6,612 nt of DNA from a bacterium (GCA_030628575.1 DAOVQR010000037.1:1-6612), one strand, 5' to 3'. Counted from the first letter of the stretch, positions 1-5,335 are shown. The notes: generated by a model from the sequence alone, not told the origin. Translations and numbers: made by a program.

Positions 1-507
1 AGCTATTCCTATACCAATAGCCAGTCGAACTTTCCAATTTTTCCTCCACGATTGTTTAAATTTATCCAAACATCTAAGTATTCCTCTTTTTTCTGTGGGT
101 TCAACATCCTCTAAAATCTTATTTTTGAAATCATCAAGATATTTCTGACTGAATGATTCTAACATTTCTGCTTTAGTTCTAGCAGTTTCAACCTCTGCTT
201 CAGTTGTTGGGGGTACAGTTTTTTCTTCTTCCTGTGTTTCCATTTTTTCTTCTGTGATTATTTTTTCCTCTTTTTCGGTCACTAACGGTTCTCCAACTTT
301 TTCATCAAATTTTTTCTTCTTGCTTTCTATATCATCAATTGACTCAGTTTTTTTTTCATCATCAATTAAGCAATTAATTTTTTCAAGACTGATAAAATCA
401 GATAATTTTCCGAATTTTATTTCAGTCTGTTCTGGTGCTTTTCCTGTTTCTTTCTGATGTGTTTTTAGTAATTCCTCAACTTTTGTGGGTTCCTCTTTCT
501 CTCGCAT
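1..507 (-). CDS. Acidic, Lys/Glu-rich probable membrane protein, N-terminal part (truncated by window edge)
   Basis: The frame is open for 169 codons from an ATG at 507 to the left edge with no stop, so only the N-terminus is seen. It begins MREKEEPTKVEELLKTH. Residues 1 to about 115 are highly charged and Glu/Lys-rich, probably disordered or helical, with a short Pro/Thr stretch (TVPPTTEAE). Residues 115-155 look helical, and the visible part ends in a basic patch (KQSWRKNWKVR) followed by LAIGIGIA, which looks like the start of a transmembrane helix. Basic residues before the helix suggest that the acidic region is cytoplasmic. The start is supported by a perfect AAGGAGGG at 520-513, six bases upstream of the ATG. 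It lies downstream of the phosphatase gene on the same strand, 181 nt away, and may share its transcript or use the candidate promoter at 667-694. I do not recognise the family. Confidence 0.75.
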   Translation of the reverse strand, partial: MREKEEPTKVEELLKTHQKETGKAPEQTEIKFGKLSDFISLEKINCLIDDEKKTESIDDIESKKKKFDEKVGEPLVTEKEEKIITEEKMETQEEEKTVPPTTEAEVETARTKAEMLESFSQKYLDDFKNKILEDVEPTEKRGILRCLDKFKQSWRKNWKVRLAIGIGIA

Positions 508-535
508 CTATACCCTCCTTATTAATAGAAGTAGA

Positions 536-585
536 TTTACGCTGATATCTACACAAATTTACGCTGAATCTGCGTTTTTCAGCGT
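536..585. repeat. ACGCTGA short repeats, two direct and one inverted
   Basis: The 10-mer TTTACGCTGA occurs at 536-545 and 558-567, and its core is inverted as TCAGCGT at 579-585. The second and third copies can form a 7-bp stem with an 11-nt loop. They lie in the leader of the minus-strand gene that starts at 507, just upstream of its ribosome binding site. This may be a small dispersed intergenic repeat or a leader structure. The sequence alone does not decide. Confidence 0.55.
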
Positions 586-598
586 TGTATTTTTGATC

Positions 599-638
599 AG
601 CACCATGCCTCGTAGTGTCTCGCCCGAGGTGGACTGCT
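599..638. other. Stem-loop in the non-coding gap between phosphatase and downstream gene
   Basis: Arms pair as AGCA (599-602) with TGCT (635-638), CCA (603-605) with TGG (630-632), and CCTCG (608-612) with CGAGG (625-629). The only interruptions are a symmetric 2-nt internal mismatch, and the loop is 12 nt. It is GC-rich in an AT-rich surrounding. There is no T-run on either side, so it is not an ordinary intrinsic terminator. It could be an RNA structure in the leader of the gene at 1-507 or a palindromic repeat unit. Confidence 0.5.
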
Positions 639-666
639 ACTGGGGTTAATCCGCTTCTATATCTAA

Positions 667-694
667 ATTATGGCAAAATCTAGATTGATTACAA
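667..694 (-). promoter_or_regulatory. Candidate promoter for the gene at 1-507
   Basis: On the minus strand, TTGTAA (694-689, 4 of 6 consensus) is followed after 16 nt by CATAAT (672-667, 5 of 6). The -35 box overlaps the phosphatase stop codon. Use of this promoter would give a leader of about 150 nt containing the stem-loop at 599-638 and the ACGCTGA repeats. In AT-rich DNA such matches can arise by chance, and read-through from the phosphatase gene is an alternative. Confidence 0.3.
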
Positions 695-2071
695 TTCTTG
701 TTGTTTCTTAAATTCAGGATGACTGAGAATGTTATTATAAAACTCTAATAGTATTTCACTATTAGGTGCGATAGCAAAATCTACTTTATCTTTCTTGTCT
801 TTAGATATGTCAAAATAATCAGTTTTAAGATATTTAATTAATATCTCTAAAACCTTTTTTTCTCTTTCATTAGTAACTTGTTGTTTATATTCCTCAGCAA
901 AATCAATAACTTGATCAATCAACTGTAATGTTTTTTCTTTCTGTTCTGGTGTTAGTAATTTTTCTTTTTCTTTTATTAGTTCGCGGGGTTTTGCAGATTC
1001 ATCAAGATTTAAAAATTTAAATTCATTTGTTTCAACATAATAATCTAAATATTTTCCTTTTTTGCTTTGTTTTCCATATCTATTTGCCGAAAATATTGTT
1101 ATTACTTTATTATAATCCTCTTTAAAACCTGAATCTGGTGTTTCGTGCCCTCGGATGATTTTTCCATTAATACCTATTGCCTTAAAAAAATCATTTACAG
1201 CTTTTTGATTATAACAAAATATTCCTTGTTCTATTAAAGGTTTATTTGATCTATTATAATTTGGTATTTTTCCATCAGGAGTTATGCGTTGTATCTCCAT
1301 TGGATCAGACCAATAAAGTCCTGGATCGTTAGACTTTTCAACAAACTCATTTAAGTTTTTAACCTTTTGGCCAGGGATTCCAGCGTGGACAAAAAAATGA
1401 CATTTTTTTGGGTTTTGATTTACTAGAATAGCTGCATTAGGTAATTTTTGAAAAACTTTTGAGTATTGTTGATAGGTTTTATCTGGATTTTGAGATATTT
1501 TTTTTAATTCCTTATAAAATCCATAATTTTTATTTAAATTTTCATCTTTTTCATGATTTCCGCCGAGCGTAATAACTCTTTCTGGATATTCTAGTTTAGT
1601 TCGTATAATTCGATGAAAACAATCTAATTGTTCTGATTTTTCAAATGATGAAGCATATGATGGAACATTTTTTTTAGGTCTATCAACATAGTCGCCTAAA
1701 CTAATAAAATATGCATTTTCACCATTATTTAATGCTTTAGTAAATTCTTCAATTGCTTTTTTTTCTCCAGTTGAATCTGAATGAATATCCCCGATGCAAA
1801 ATATTCTTGCAGGAATTCCCTTTTTATCATGAGAGGGAATAAATACAACATCTTTTGTTCTAAATGGTACAATTTCCCCTTTTTCATTTTCAAATAAAGA
1901 ATTTGAGATTTCCGTTACTTTTTCTGGTAATCTTTTTTTTTCTCCATTCTCTTTTTCTTTCCCAAACAATTTATCAGCATTTTTTAATATTTCAAGAGCA
2001 ACTTCTTCTTTCCAACCTAAAGTTTCTACTAAGTTTGGTTTCTCAACTATTGGAGTTCTTTCAATATTCAA
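689..2071 (-). CDS. PPP-family serine/threonine phosphoprotein phosphatase (metallophosphoesterase fold)
   Basis: The 460-residue protein carries the full set of PPP signatures in order: GDIHSD (94-99), GDYVDR (126-131), GNHE (171-174), YWSDP (253-257), HAG (229-231), RGHE (307-310) and FSANRYG (327-333). The metal ligands D95, H97, D127, N172, H229 and H309 are therefore all present. Residues around GNHE (YPERV, then NYGFYKEL) resemble the YPEN...YGFYDE block of eukaryotic PP1/PP2A, which makes this closer to PPP than to generic bacterial phosphoesterases. The usual Gly of GDxHG is Ser98, and the Gly after VDR is Pro132. An N-terminal extension of about 90 residues and a helical, charged C-terminal tail of about 105 residues flank the core. 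No signal peptide or TM is visible, so it is probably cytoplasmic. The start is TTG at 2071, with AAAAGGAGG only 4 nt upstream; no ATG lies nearby. The substrate is unknown. Confidence 0.9.
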   Translation of the reverse strand: MNIERTPIVEKPNLVETLGWKEEVALEILKNADKLFGKEKENGEKKRLPEKVTEISNSLFENEKGEIVPFRTKDVVFIPSHDKKGIPARIFCIGDIHSDSTGEKKAIEEFTKALNNGENAYFISLGDYVDRPKKNVPSYASSFEKSEQLDCFHRIIRTKLEYPERVITLGGNHEKDENLNKNYGFYKELKKISQNPDKTYQQYSKVFQKLPNAAILVNQNPKKCHFFVHAGIPGQKVKNLNEFVEKSNDPGLYWSDPMEIQRITPDGKIPNYNRSNKPLIEQGIFCYNQKAVNDFFKAIGINGKIIRGHETPDSGFKEDYNKVITIFSANRYGKQSKKGKYLDYYVETNEFKFLNLDESAKPRELIKEKEKLLTPEQKEKTLQLIDQVIDFAEEYKQQVTNEREKKVLEILIKYLKTDYFDISKDKKDKVDFAIAPNSEILLEFYNNILSHPEFKKQQEL

Positions 2072-2117
2072 AAATCCTCCTTTTTATATTTATTCACGTT
2101 TGTCTAATTCTGTGTTT

Positions 2118-2146
2118 ATTATAACAGATTTTAAGATAAAAGAAAA
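2118..2146 (-). promoter_or_regulatory. Promoter candidate for the phosphatase gene (extended -10)
   Basis: Minus-strand TGTTATAAT (2126-2118) is a perfect -10 with an extended TGn element. The -35 position (about 2146-2141, TTTTCT) is poor and overlaps the T-tract and stem of the preceding terminator. An extended -10 can compensate for a weak -35. Transcription would start near 2111, giving a leader of about 40 nt before the TTG start. Confidence 0.55.
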
Positions 2147-2165
2147 AGCATCTTGCGATGCTTTT
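2138..2165 (-). terminator. Intrinsic terminator of the three-gene membrane/SAP operon
   Basis: There is a perfect 9-bp stem (AAAAGCATC at 2144-2152 against GATGCTTTT at 2157-2165) with the 4-nt loop TTGC. Read on the minus strand it is followed by TCTTTTA, giving a T-rich tail. It starts 15 nt after the stop codon of the SAP gene and lies upstream of the phosphatase promoter, so it separates the two units. The arms also end in A-run and T-run, so it may act in both directions, though nothing on the plus strand needs it. Confidence 0.8.
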
Positions 2166-2180
2166 AATGTATAAATTATG

Positions 2181-2981
2181 TCATTTTTTGAAATATTCCT
2201 TATCTATCTTTTTGAAGTCGTTAGGGTTTTTCTTAAGGTGTTCTTCAATCCTGACTTTTAGTTTATTGCGGGTGCCACTGACTGGCAACTTCAAGGATTT
2301 ACAAATCTCCTTGTACTCTTTTCCTTTGAGATCTAATCGCAATTGTAGTTGTAGGGGGGGTATCTTCTTGGGTTTAGCTACATTTCCATTAAGTGGACTT
2401 TCTTTTCGATAGTGCCATTCCCAGATGATATCTCCCTCAGAGTTAATTTTGAACCTATGAGGGCGTTCAGGAAACAATTCCCAAATGATACGCGGATATT
2501 TTTCTGGTACCAACACAATGATATGTGTTTTTTGATGTTTCTTATCATTTGAGTATAAAATGCGGTCACGACCATTGATATATATTTTTGGTGCTGAGCT
2601 GCTTACCAAGTTCAGTACCCCAGATGATTCGTACTCCTTTAGAGGTTCATCAAGAATTAAAAAGTTAGTAGTTGATTTCATATCGGAAATAGATTCAGTA
2701 CTGATTCGACTTGTTTCTGAGACAAGATCCCCCAAATTTTCCATTATTGACTTAAAGTCAGATCGAAGGTTTTTAATTCCCTCTTTTTTCATTTTCTTTG
2801 TTACTGCTTTTGCGATTTCTTTATTTTTTTGGACTGCTTTTTTGGCTCCTGCAATAACATCTGGTCGTCGCGCTTTGACAATAATGTTAGTCTTATCAAT
2901 CTGAAAGGTGGCCTCTTGGTCATCAACTTTTTTAAGTATTAGATCTAAGTTGGATTCAGCGTTTATATCTATTTTTTTCAT
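2181..2981 (-). CDS. Hypothetical protein with C-terminal SAP-like DNA-binding motif
   Basis: The 266-residue soluble protein has no signal peptide or TM. About residues 218-250 (DLKGKEYKEICKSLKLPVSG, then a TRNKLKVRIEEHL stretch) match the SAP pattern: helix, Leu-Pro-x-Ser-Gly-x-(R/K)-x-x-Leu turn, second helix ending in a basic patch. SAP motifs usually bind AT-rich DNA. Residues 36-100 are basic then amphipathic and probably helical. Residues 105-195 look beta-rich (THIIVLVPEKY, IIWELFPERPHRFK, GDIIWEWHYRKE) and I do not recognise that domain. The ATG at 2981 overlaps the upstream stop as ATGA, with a perfect GGAGGTGA six bases upstream, so translation is probably coupled to the coiled-coil gene. 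It is the last gene before the terminator at 2138-2165. The SAP call is from pattern only; the overall function is unknown. Confidence 0.85.
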   Translation of the reverse strand: MKKIDINAESNLDLILKKVDDQEATFQIDKTNIIVKARRPDVIAGAKKAVQKNKEIAKAVTKKMKKEGIKNLRSDFKSIMENLGDLVSETSRISTESISDMKSTTNFLILDEPLKEYESSGVLNLVSSSAPKIYINGRDRILYSNDKKHQKTHIIVLVPEKYPRIIWELFPERPHRFKINSEGDIIWEWHYRKESPLNGNVAKPKKIPPLQLQLRLDLKGKEYKEICKSLKLPVSGTRNKLKVRIEEHLKKNPNDFKKIDKEYFKK

Positions 2982-3697
2982 TCTGAATCACCTCCCAGTT
3001 TTACCCTTGATCGTCTTTTCCCCTTTTTCAGCTTCTTAACAATCTTTTTTTTCTCTTTTTCGGGAGAAGGCTTTACACTAATTGGTATTTTTTTTCTCTT
3101 TTTCGCCTCTTTTAGAATTTCAGGGATTTCTTCTTCTTTTTTATCTGATTCACATGGCTTTTTCTTGAGGGAGGAAAAGGGTATTTCTAATACTTTATTC
3201 TTTTCTTTAATAGTATCTGTAGTTTTCTTTACCAGTAGTTTTTTTTCTGGCTCTGCTGTTTTCCCCTTCTCCAAATTTTTCAGTCGTTCACTCAATTTCT
3301 GTTTCAGATCGTAGAGATTTTCATTGATGTCTGCTTTCAATGTATTGATTGTATTGATTTGGGAATTGTTTAATTTTACCTCAATATCTTCTATTTTTTT
3401 ATCGAGTTTTTTATCGAGATCCAAAATCTTTTGAGTATTCTCTTTGACTGCGGAGGTTTGATTCTTTAAGGGTTGTATATTATCAATTTCCATCAATTGT
3501 TTAAATCTCTTCAGCCACGCTGGTGAATTCTCAAGATACTTTAGTGGTAGTGAACCGATATAATCTCGCCAAGTTTTGTCTTTTTTCAATAGTTCCAAAC
3601 CAGTATTGGGACCGGTTTTATCCTCACTCTTTTTAGTTAAAGCAAGGATGGAAAGGATGATAGCCACAAGGGCTAAGATTAAGCTTACTAAATTCAT
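2978..3697 (-). CDS. Membrane-anchored coiled-coil protein with basic C-terminal tail
   Basis: The 239-residue protein starts with one hydrophobic helix (residues 2-21, LVSLILALVAIILSILAL) followed by KK, which by the positive-inside rule places the rest in the cytoplasm. Residues 35-70 contain a Trp/aromatic segment (TWRDYIGSLPLKYLENSPAW). About 80-145 has heptad-like spacing of Leu/Ile (ILDLDKKLDKKIEDIEVKL and on), typical of a coiled coil and so of oligomerisation. The C-terminal 90 residues are strongly basic, with Lys/Arg runs near 196-234, like a nucleic-acid- or phospholipid-binding tail. The start has AAGGAGGA at 3712-3705, seven bases upstream of the ATG. It follows the upstream gene by 17 nt and overlaps the next by 4 nt. 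No known family is recognised. A tether between membrane and DNA or partner proteins is an inference. Confidence 0.85.
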   Translation of the reverse strand: MNLVSLILALVAIILSILALTKKSEDKTGPNTGLELLKKDKTWRDYIGSLPLKYLENSPAWLKRFKQLMEIDNIQPLKNQTSAVKENTQKILDLDKKLDKKIEDIEVKLNNSQINTINTLKADINENLYDLKQKLSERLKNLEKGKTAEPEKKLLVKKTTDTIKEKNKVLEIPFSSLKKKPCESDKKEEEIPEILKEAKKRKKIPISVKPSPEKEKKKIVKKLKKGKRRSRVKLGGDSE

Positions 3698-3714
3698 CTA
3701 ATATTCCTCCTTCA

Positions 3715-4470
3715 TTATGTAGTAGCATTTGGACTAAGTGGTGTTGGAGCAGTTCCTGTATTTGTGTTCCCTATTCCTGGCGTTGCAATCTTCGATTTAT
3801 CTTGTTTTTTGATTTTGATAAACAAGATAGTAACTGCCACAATCAAACATACGATAAAAAGCCAAATACCAGTTTGTTGAAATTTTAAGGAGTTGATGTC
3901 TTTTTCCATCTTTTCGACTCCTTGGACAAATTTTTCTATTCCATTGGGAAACTTCTTAAGTTCTGTCCAAATAGAACCGGTCTTTGCATTGACTGTCTTA
4001 CGCAAAGATTTAATTTCATAATGAAGAATTCCAAATTCTTCATTAAAGATTTTCATACCTGTTTTCTTGGCCTTTTTTGAGGTTACAAAAACTTCAACCC
4101 CTTTTTTGTTCTTCTCAATTTTCCCGTAACTCGCTTGCTGATAGTATTTGAATTGAGCTCGGTTTTTTTTGGTGATTTTTGTATTATTCAGAGATTCAAC
4201 AATCCTCTTATCGAATTCTTTCTTGGTCATTCGAACCGTTGGGTAAACCTTAGTTATCTTATTTATAACTGTAATTTTTTCTTGTTCGTGTTTAGCTTTT
4301 AGTCGGGTTACATCTTTGTTAGTATAGGGTTTATTTGCCGTGCCGTCGCCGGCATTAGATTCTACACGTTCCCCGAGTGGTTTGATAAATTCAGCCCACC
4401 CAGTAGCAGTAGCCGCAAAAATCATTAGTATTGTGATCATTACGATTATGATCACCATTTTTCTTTTCAT
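3715..4470 (-). CDS. Surface-exposed single-pass protein with N-terminal signal sequence and C-terminal TM
   Basis: The 251-residue protein opens with a basic n-region (MKRK) and a hydrophobic stretch at about 5-22, ending near ATATGWAEF, which fits a signal peptide or anchor with possible cleavage after Ala26. Residues 30-195 form a Lys-rich extracytoplasmic domain, predicted mostly helical, ending in an amphipathic segment (GIEKFVQGVEKMEKDINSL). A second TM at about 201-219 (GIWLFIVCLIVAVTILFI) is followed by KIKKQDK, a stop-transfer cytoplasmic boundary. The last 25 residues are Pro/Thr/Asn-rich and probably unstructured. Topology is thus outside domain, short inside tail. It is the first gene of a minus-strand operon, with the strong promoter at 4639-4667 and AAAAGGAGGA at 4486-4477. 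Its family is not recognised. Confidence 0.85.
   Translation of the reverse strand: MKRKMVIIIVMITILMIFAATATGWAEFIKPLGERVESNAGDGTANKPYTNKDVTRLKAKHEQEKITVINKITKVYPTVRMTKKEFDKRIVESLNNTKITKKNRAQFKYYQQASYGKIEKNKKGVEVFVTSKKAKKTGMKIFNEEFGILHYEIKSLRKTVNAKTGSIWTELKKFPNGIEKFVQGVEKMEKDINSLKFQQTGIWLFIVCLIVAVTILFIKIKKQDKSKIATPGIGNTNTGTAPTPLSPNATT
4433..4455. other. Inverted repeat inside the signal-peptide codons
   Basis: GTGATCAT (4433-4440) and ATGATCAC (4448-4455) are perfect 8-bp arms around a 7-nt loop. It begins 15 nt inside the membrane protein gene, so it could form an mRNA hairpin near the start codon. On the plus strand it is followed by CATTTTTCTTTT, resembling a terminator. It may also be a by-product of repeated ATC/GTA codons for Ile and Val. 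Confidence 0.35.
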
Positions 4471-4512
4471 TCAGAATTCCTCCTTTTAGTTTTTTCAGAA
4501 ATTATATATTAT

Positions 4513-4621
4513 CAGACCCAAAGGGTCTGTTATTTAGATTTAAAAATTTATATCAACAAATCTATATCAACAGACGTTCGGTCTGATTTTTTTCAAGGTT
4601 CTTGTTGGGCTTTTGGCCCAA
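4513..4621. promoter_or_regulatory. Structured leader of the membrane/SAP operon: three stem-loops
   Basis: Three hairpins lie between the promoter and the first gene. They are TTGGGC/GCCCAA (4605-4610 with 4616-4621), CAGAC/GTCTG (4571-4575 with 4581-4585) and CAGACCC/GGGTCTG (4513-4519 with 4523-4529). The second and third can also pair with each other, because GGTCTGA at 4580-4586 is complementary to TCAGACC at 4512-4518, so the leader RNA may switch between folds. On the plus strand each hairpin is followed by a T-rich run (the best is seven T after 4586), so they also look like terminators against antisense transcription. The third ends about 27 nt before the ribosome binding site. Confidence 0.5.
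4544..4572. repeat. Two direct copies of a 15-mer with 14-nt period
   Basis: AAATTTATATCAACA (4544-4558) and AAATCTATATCAACA (4558-4572) match at 14 of 15 positions and share one base. They sit between two leader stem-loops. They could be a paired protein-binding site, or simple tandem duplication in AT-rich DNA. Confidence 0.5.
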
Positions 4622-4638
4622 TTTTTACAATACATCAA

Positions 4639-4667
4639 AATATAACACAAAAATTGTGATTTGTCAA
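4639..4667 (-). promoter_or_regulatory. Strong sigma70-type promoter of the membrane/SAP operon
   Basis: On the minus strand there is a perfect TTGACA (4667-4662), exactly 17 nt, then TATATT (4644-4639, 5 of 6), preceded by TGT as an extended -10. The predicted start site is about 4632, giving a leader of about 160 nt ahead of the ATG at 4470. This is the best promoter match in the window. Confidence 0.85.
4646..4658. promoter_or_regulatory. Operator-like dyad inside the promoter spacer
   Basis: CACAA (4646-4650), AAA, TTGTG (4654-4658) is a perfect 5-bp inverted repeat lying wholly between the -35 and -10 boxes. A dimeric repressor bound here would block RNA polymerase. No regulator gene is identified in the window, except that the antitoxin next door could be tested. 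The dyad is short and AT-rich, so chance occurrence is possible. Confidence 0.4.
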
Positions 4668-4681
4668 GGATCATGCTATAT

Positions 4682-4844
4682 TAGACTCACTACACAATAA
4701 CCTTTTCTATTACAACATAATAATTTTGGCTAAAAAATAACTCGGAGCTCGTCGTCGTAACCCTGTTACGTTTTCCTCACTCTTCGCTATTTTCGCTCAA
4801 AATTCTTAAGTTTCATGACGAAAAATTATTATGCAGTAAGTCTA
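4682..4844. mobile_element. 163-bp fold-back palindrome, MITE-like
   Basis: The segment is symmetric about base 4763. The two 80-base arms pair without any gap at 46 of 80 positions. The best blocks are the outer ends (TAGACTCACT against the complement of AGTAAGTCTA, 9 of 10), AATTTTG/CAAAATT (4722-4728, 4798-4804) and the tip CGTAAC/GTTACG (4756-4761, 4765-4770) with loop CCT. A separate 12-bp perfect inverted pair (4716-4727, 4822-4833) offers an alternative register. It codes for nothing. Both ends carry TA, compatible with TA target duplication as in IS630/Tc1-type MITEs, but TA is self-complementary so this is weak. It lies directly between the operon promoter and the toxin-antitoxin genes. 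Confidence 0.6.
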
Positions 4845-4863
4845 TTTATTCTGAAAGGAAATT

Positions 4864-5064
4864 ATGAACAGTTTAACTAAGAAAACAAAAAAATTAGTTG
4901 ATCAAGTTCCTACCGAGCGTTTGATAATTGCTGTTACTTTTTTAGAGTGGTTGGTGCAAGATGAAAAATTATCTCAGAAAGAAATAATAAAAGTATTACA
5001 TGGTGAAAAGGAAATTGCTGATGGTGATTATGTAGAGTGGAGGAAAATTGCCAGAACAATTTAA
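4864..5064 (+). CDS. Small putative antitoxin of a type II toxin-antitoxin pair
   Basis: The 66-residue protein begins MNSLTKKTKKLVDQVPTERL. An amphipathic helix covers about 16-32 (TERLIIAVTFLEWLVQDE), a second segment about 37-48 (SQKEIIKVLHGE), and the C-terminus (DGDYVEWRKIART) resembles the toxin-wrapping tails of RelB-like antitoxins. The stop overlaps the downstream RelE-type gene by 17 nt, the classic antitoxin-first order with translational coupling. The ATG is preceded by GAAAGGA at 4853-4859. The fold-back element ends just 19 nt upstream of the start, so any promoter for this pair lies inside or at the edge of that element; I see no convincing -35/-10 there. The family is assigned from context more than from sequence. 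Confidence 0.75.
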   Translation: MNSLTKKTKKLVDQVPTERLIIAVTFLEWLVQDEKLSQKEIIKVLHGEKEIADGDYVEWRKIARTI

Positions 5065-5335
5065 GATAATTTTGTCTCGGCAGGCAATTAAATATTATAG
5101 ACGTCTGCCTATAAATGTAGCTCGGCGTTTAGATCGAGCTTTTCTGTCTTTGGAGAAAAACCCTATTTTTGATAGTGATATTAAACAATTAAAAGGTAAA
5201 GATAAAAGATATCGTTCACGAGCAGGAGATTTAAGAATTATTTATCAGTTAAATAAAAAGAAAAAACTAGTTATGGTATCAACGATTTTACCTCGCGGAC
5301 AGGTTTATAAAAAACGTAGAGCGAATATTTTGTAG
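5048..5335 (+). CDS. RelE/ParE-superfamily toxin (likely mRNA interferase)
   Basis: The 95-residue protein has the RelE/ParE layout: strand plus two-helix hairpin (10-38, SRQAIKYYRRLPINVARRLD), then the sheet with LKGKDKRYRSRAGDLRIIY (48-66), and the terminal strand ILPRGQVYKKR (80-90), the equivalent of the family's HRxxVY motif. Basic residues K49, K51, R58, R63, R83 and Tyr87 sit where RelE-type ribonucleases carry active-site groups, so ribosome-dependent mRNA cleavage is more likely than ParE-type gyrase inhibition. That remains an inference. The start is TTG at 5048, with GGAGG at 5039-5043 four bases upstream, inside the antitoxin gene. No upstream ATG is possible without deep overlap. 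Length is normal for the family, with no truncation. Confidence 0.88.
   Translation: MPEQFKIILSRQAIKYYRRLPINVARRLDRAFLSLEKNPIFDSDIKQLKGKDKRYRSRAGDLRIIYQLNKKKKLVMVSTILPRGQVYKKRRANIL

Noticed and set aside
254..457. Open frame on the plus strand, Ser/Phe-rich
   Set aside because: Antisense to the partial gene at 1-507. The Ser/Phe-rich product is the usual mirror of Lys/Glu-rich coding sequence, and it has no ribosome binding site.
596..660. Possible tRNA or small structured RNA gene
   Set aside because: The stem-loop lacks a T-arm GGTTCGA-like motif, an acceptor stem and a cloverleaf, so it was kept only as a stem-loop.
1864..2124. Plus-strand open frame, 86 residues, Phe/Leu-rich
   Set aside because: Antisense shadow of the phosphatase N-terminus and its promoter. 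The hydrophobicity comes from complementing A-rich codons.
2158..2412. Plus-strand open frame, 84 residues
   Set aside because: Antisense to the SAP-motif gene, begins in the terminator, and has no ribosome binding site.
2378..2575. Second minus-strand open frame, 65 residues
   Set aside because: Out-of-frame overlap wholly inside the SAP-motif gene, with no ribosome binding site and no recognisable product.
2560..2904. Plus-strand open frame, 114 residues with a hydrophobic C-terminal half
   Set aside because: Antisense to the helical Lys-rich part of the SAP gene. The apparent TM is a composition artefact.
2181..2981. Recoded TGA (glycine) as in Gracilibacteria or Absconditabacteria
   Set aside because: The TGA ending this gene is followed within 15 nt by a clear terminator, and the TGA of the upstream gene forms a normal ATGA overlap, so TGA is a stop here.
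4601..4626. Intrinsic terminator of a plus-strand gene
   Set aside because: The hairpin plus T-run looks right, but no plus-strand gene lies upstream in the window, so it is described as part of the leader structure instead.
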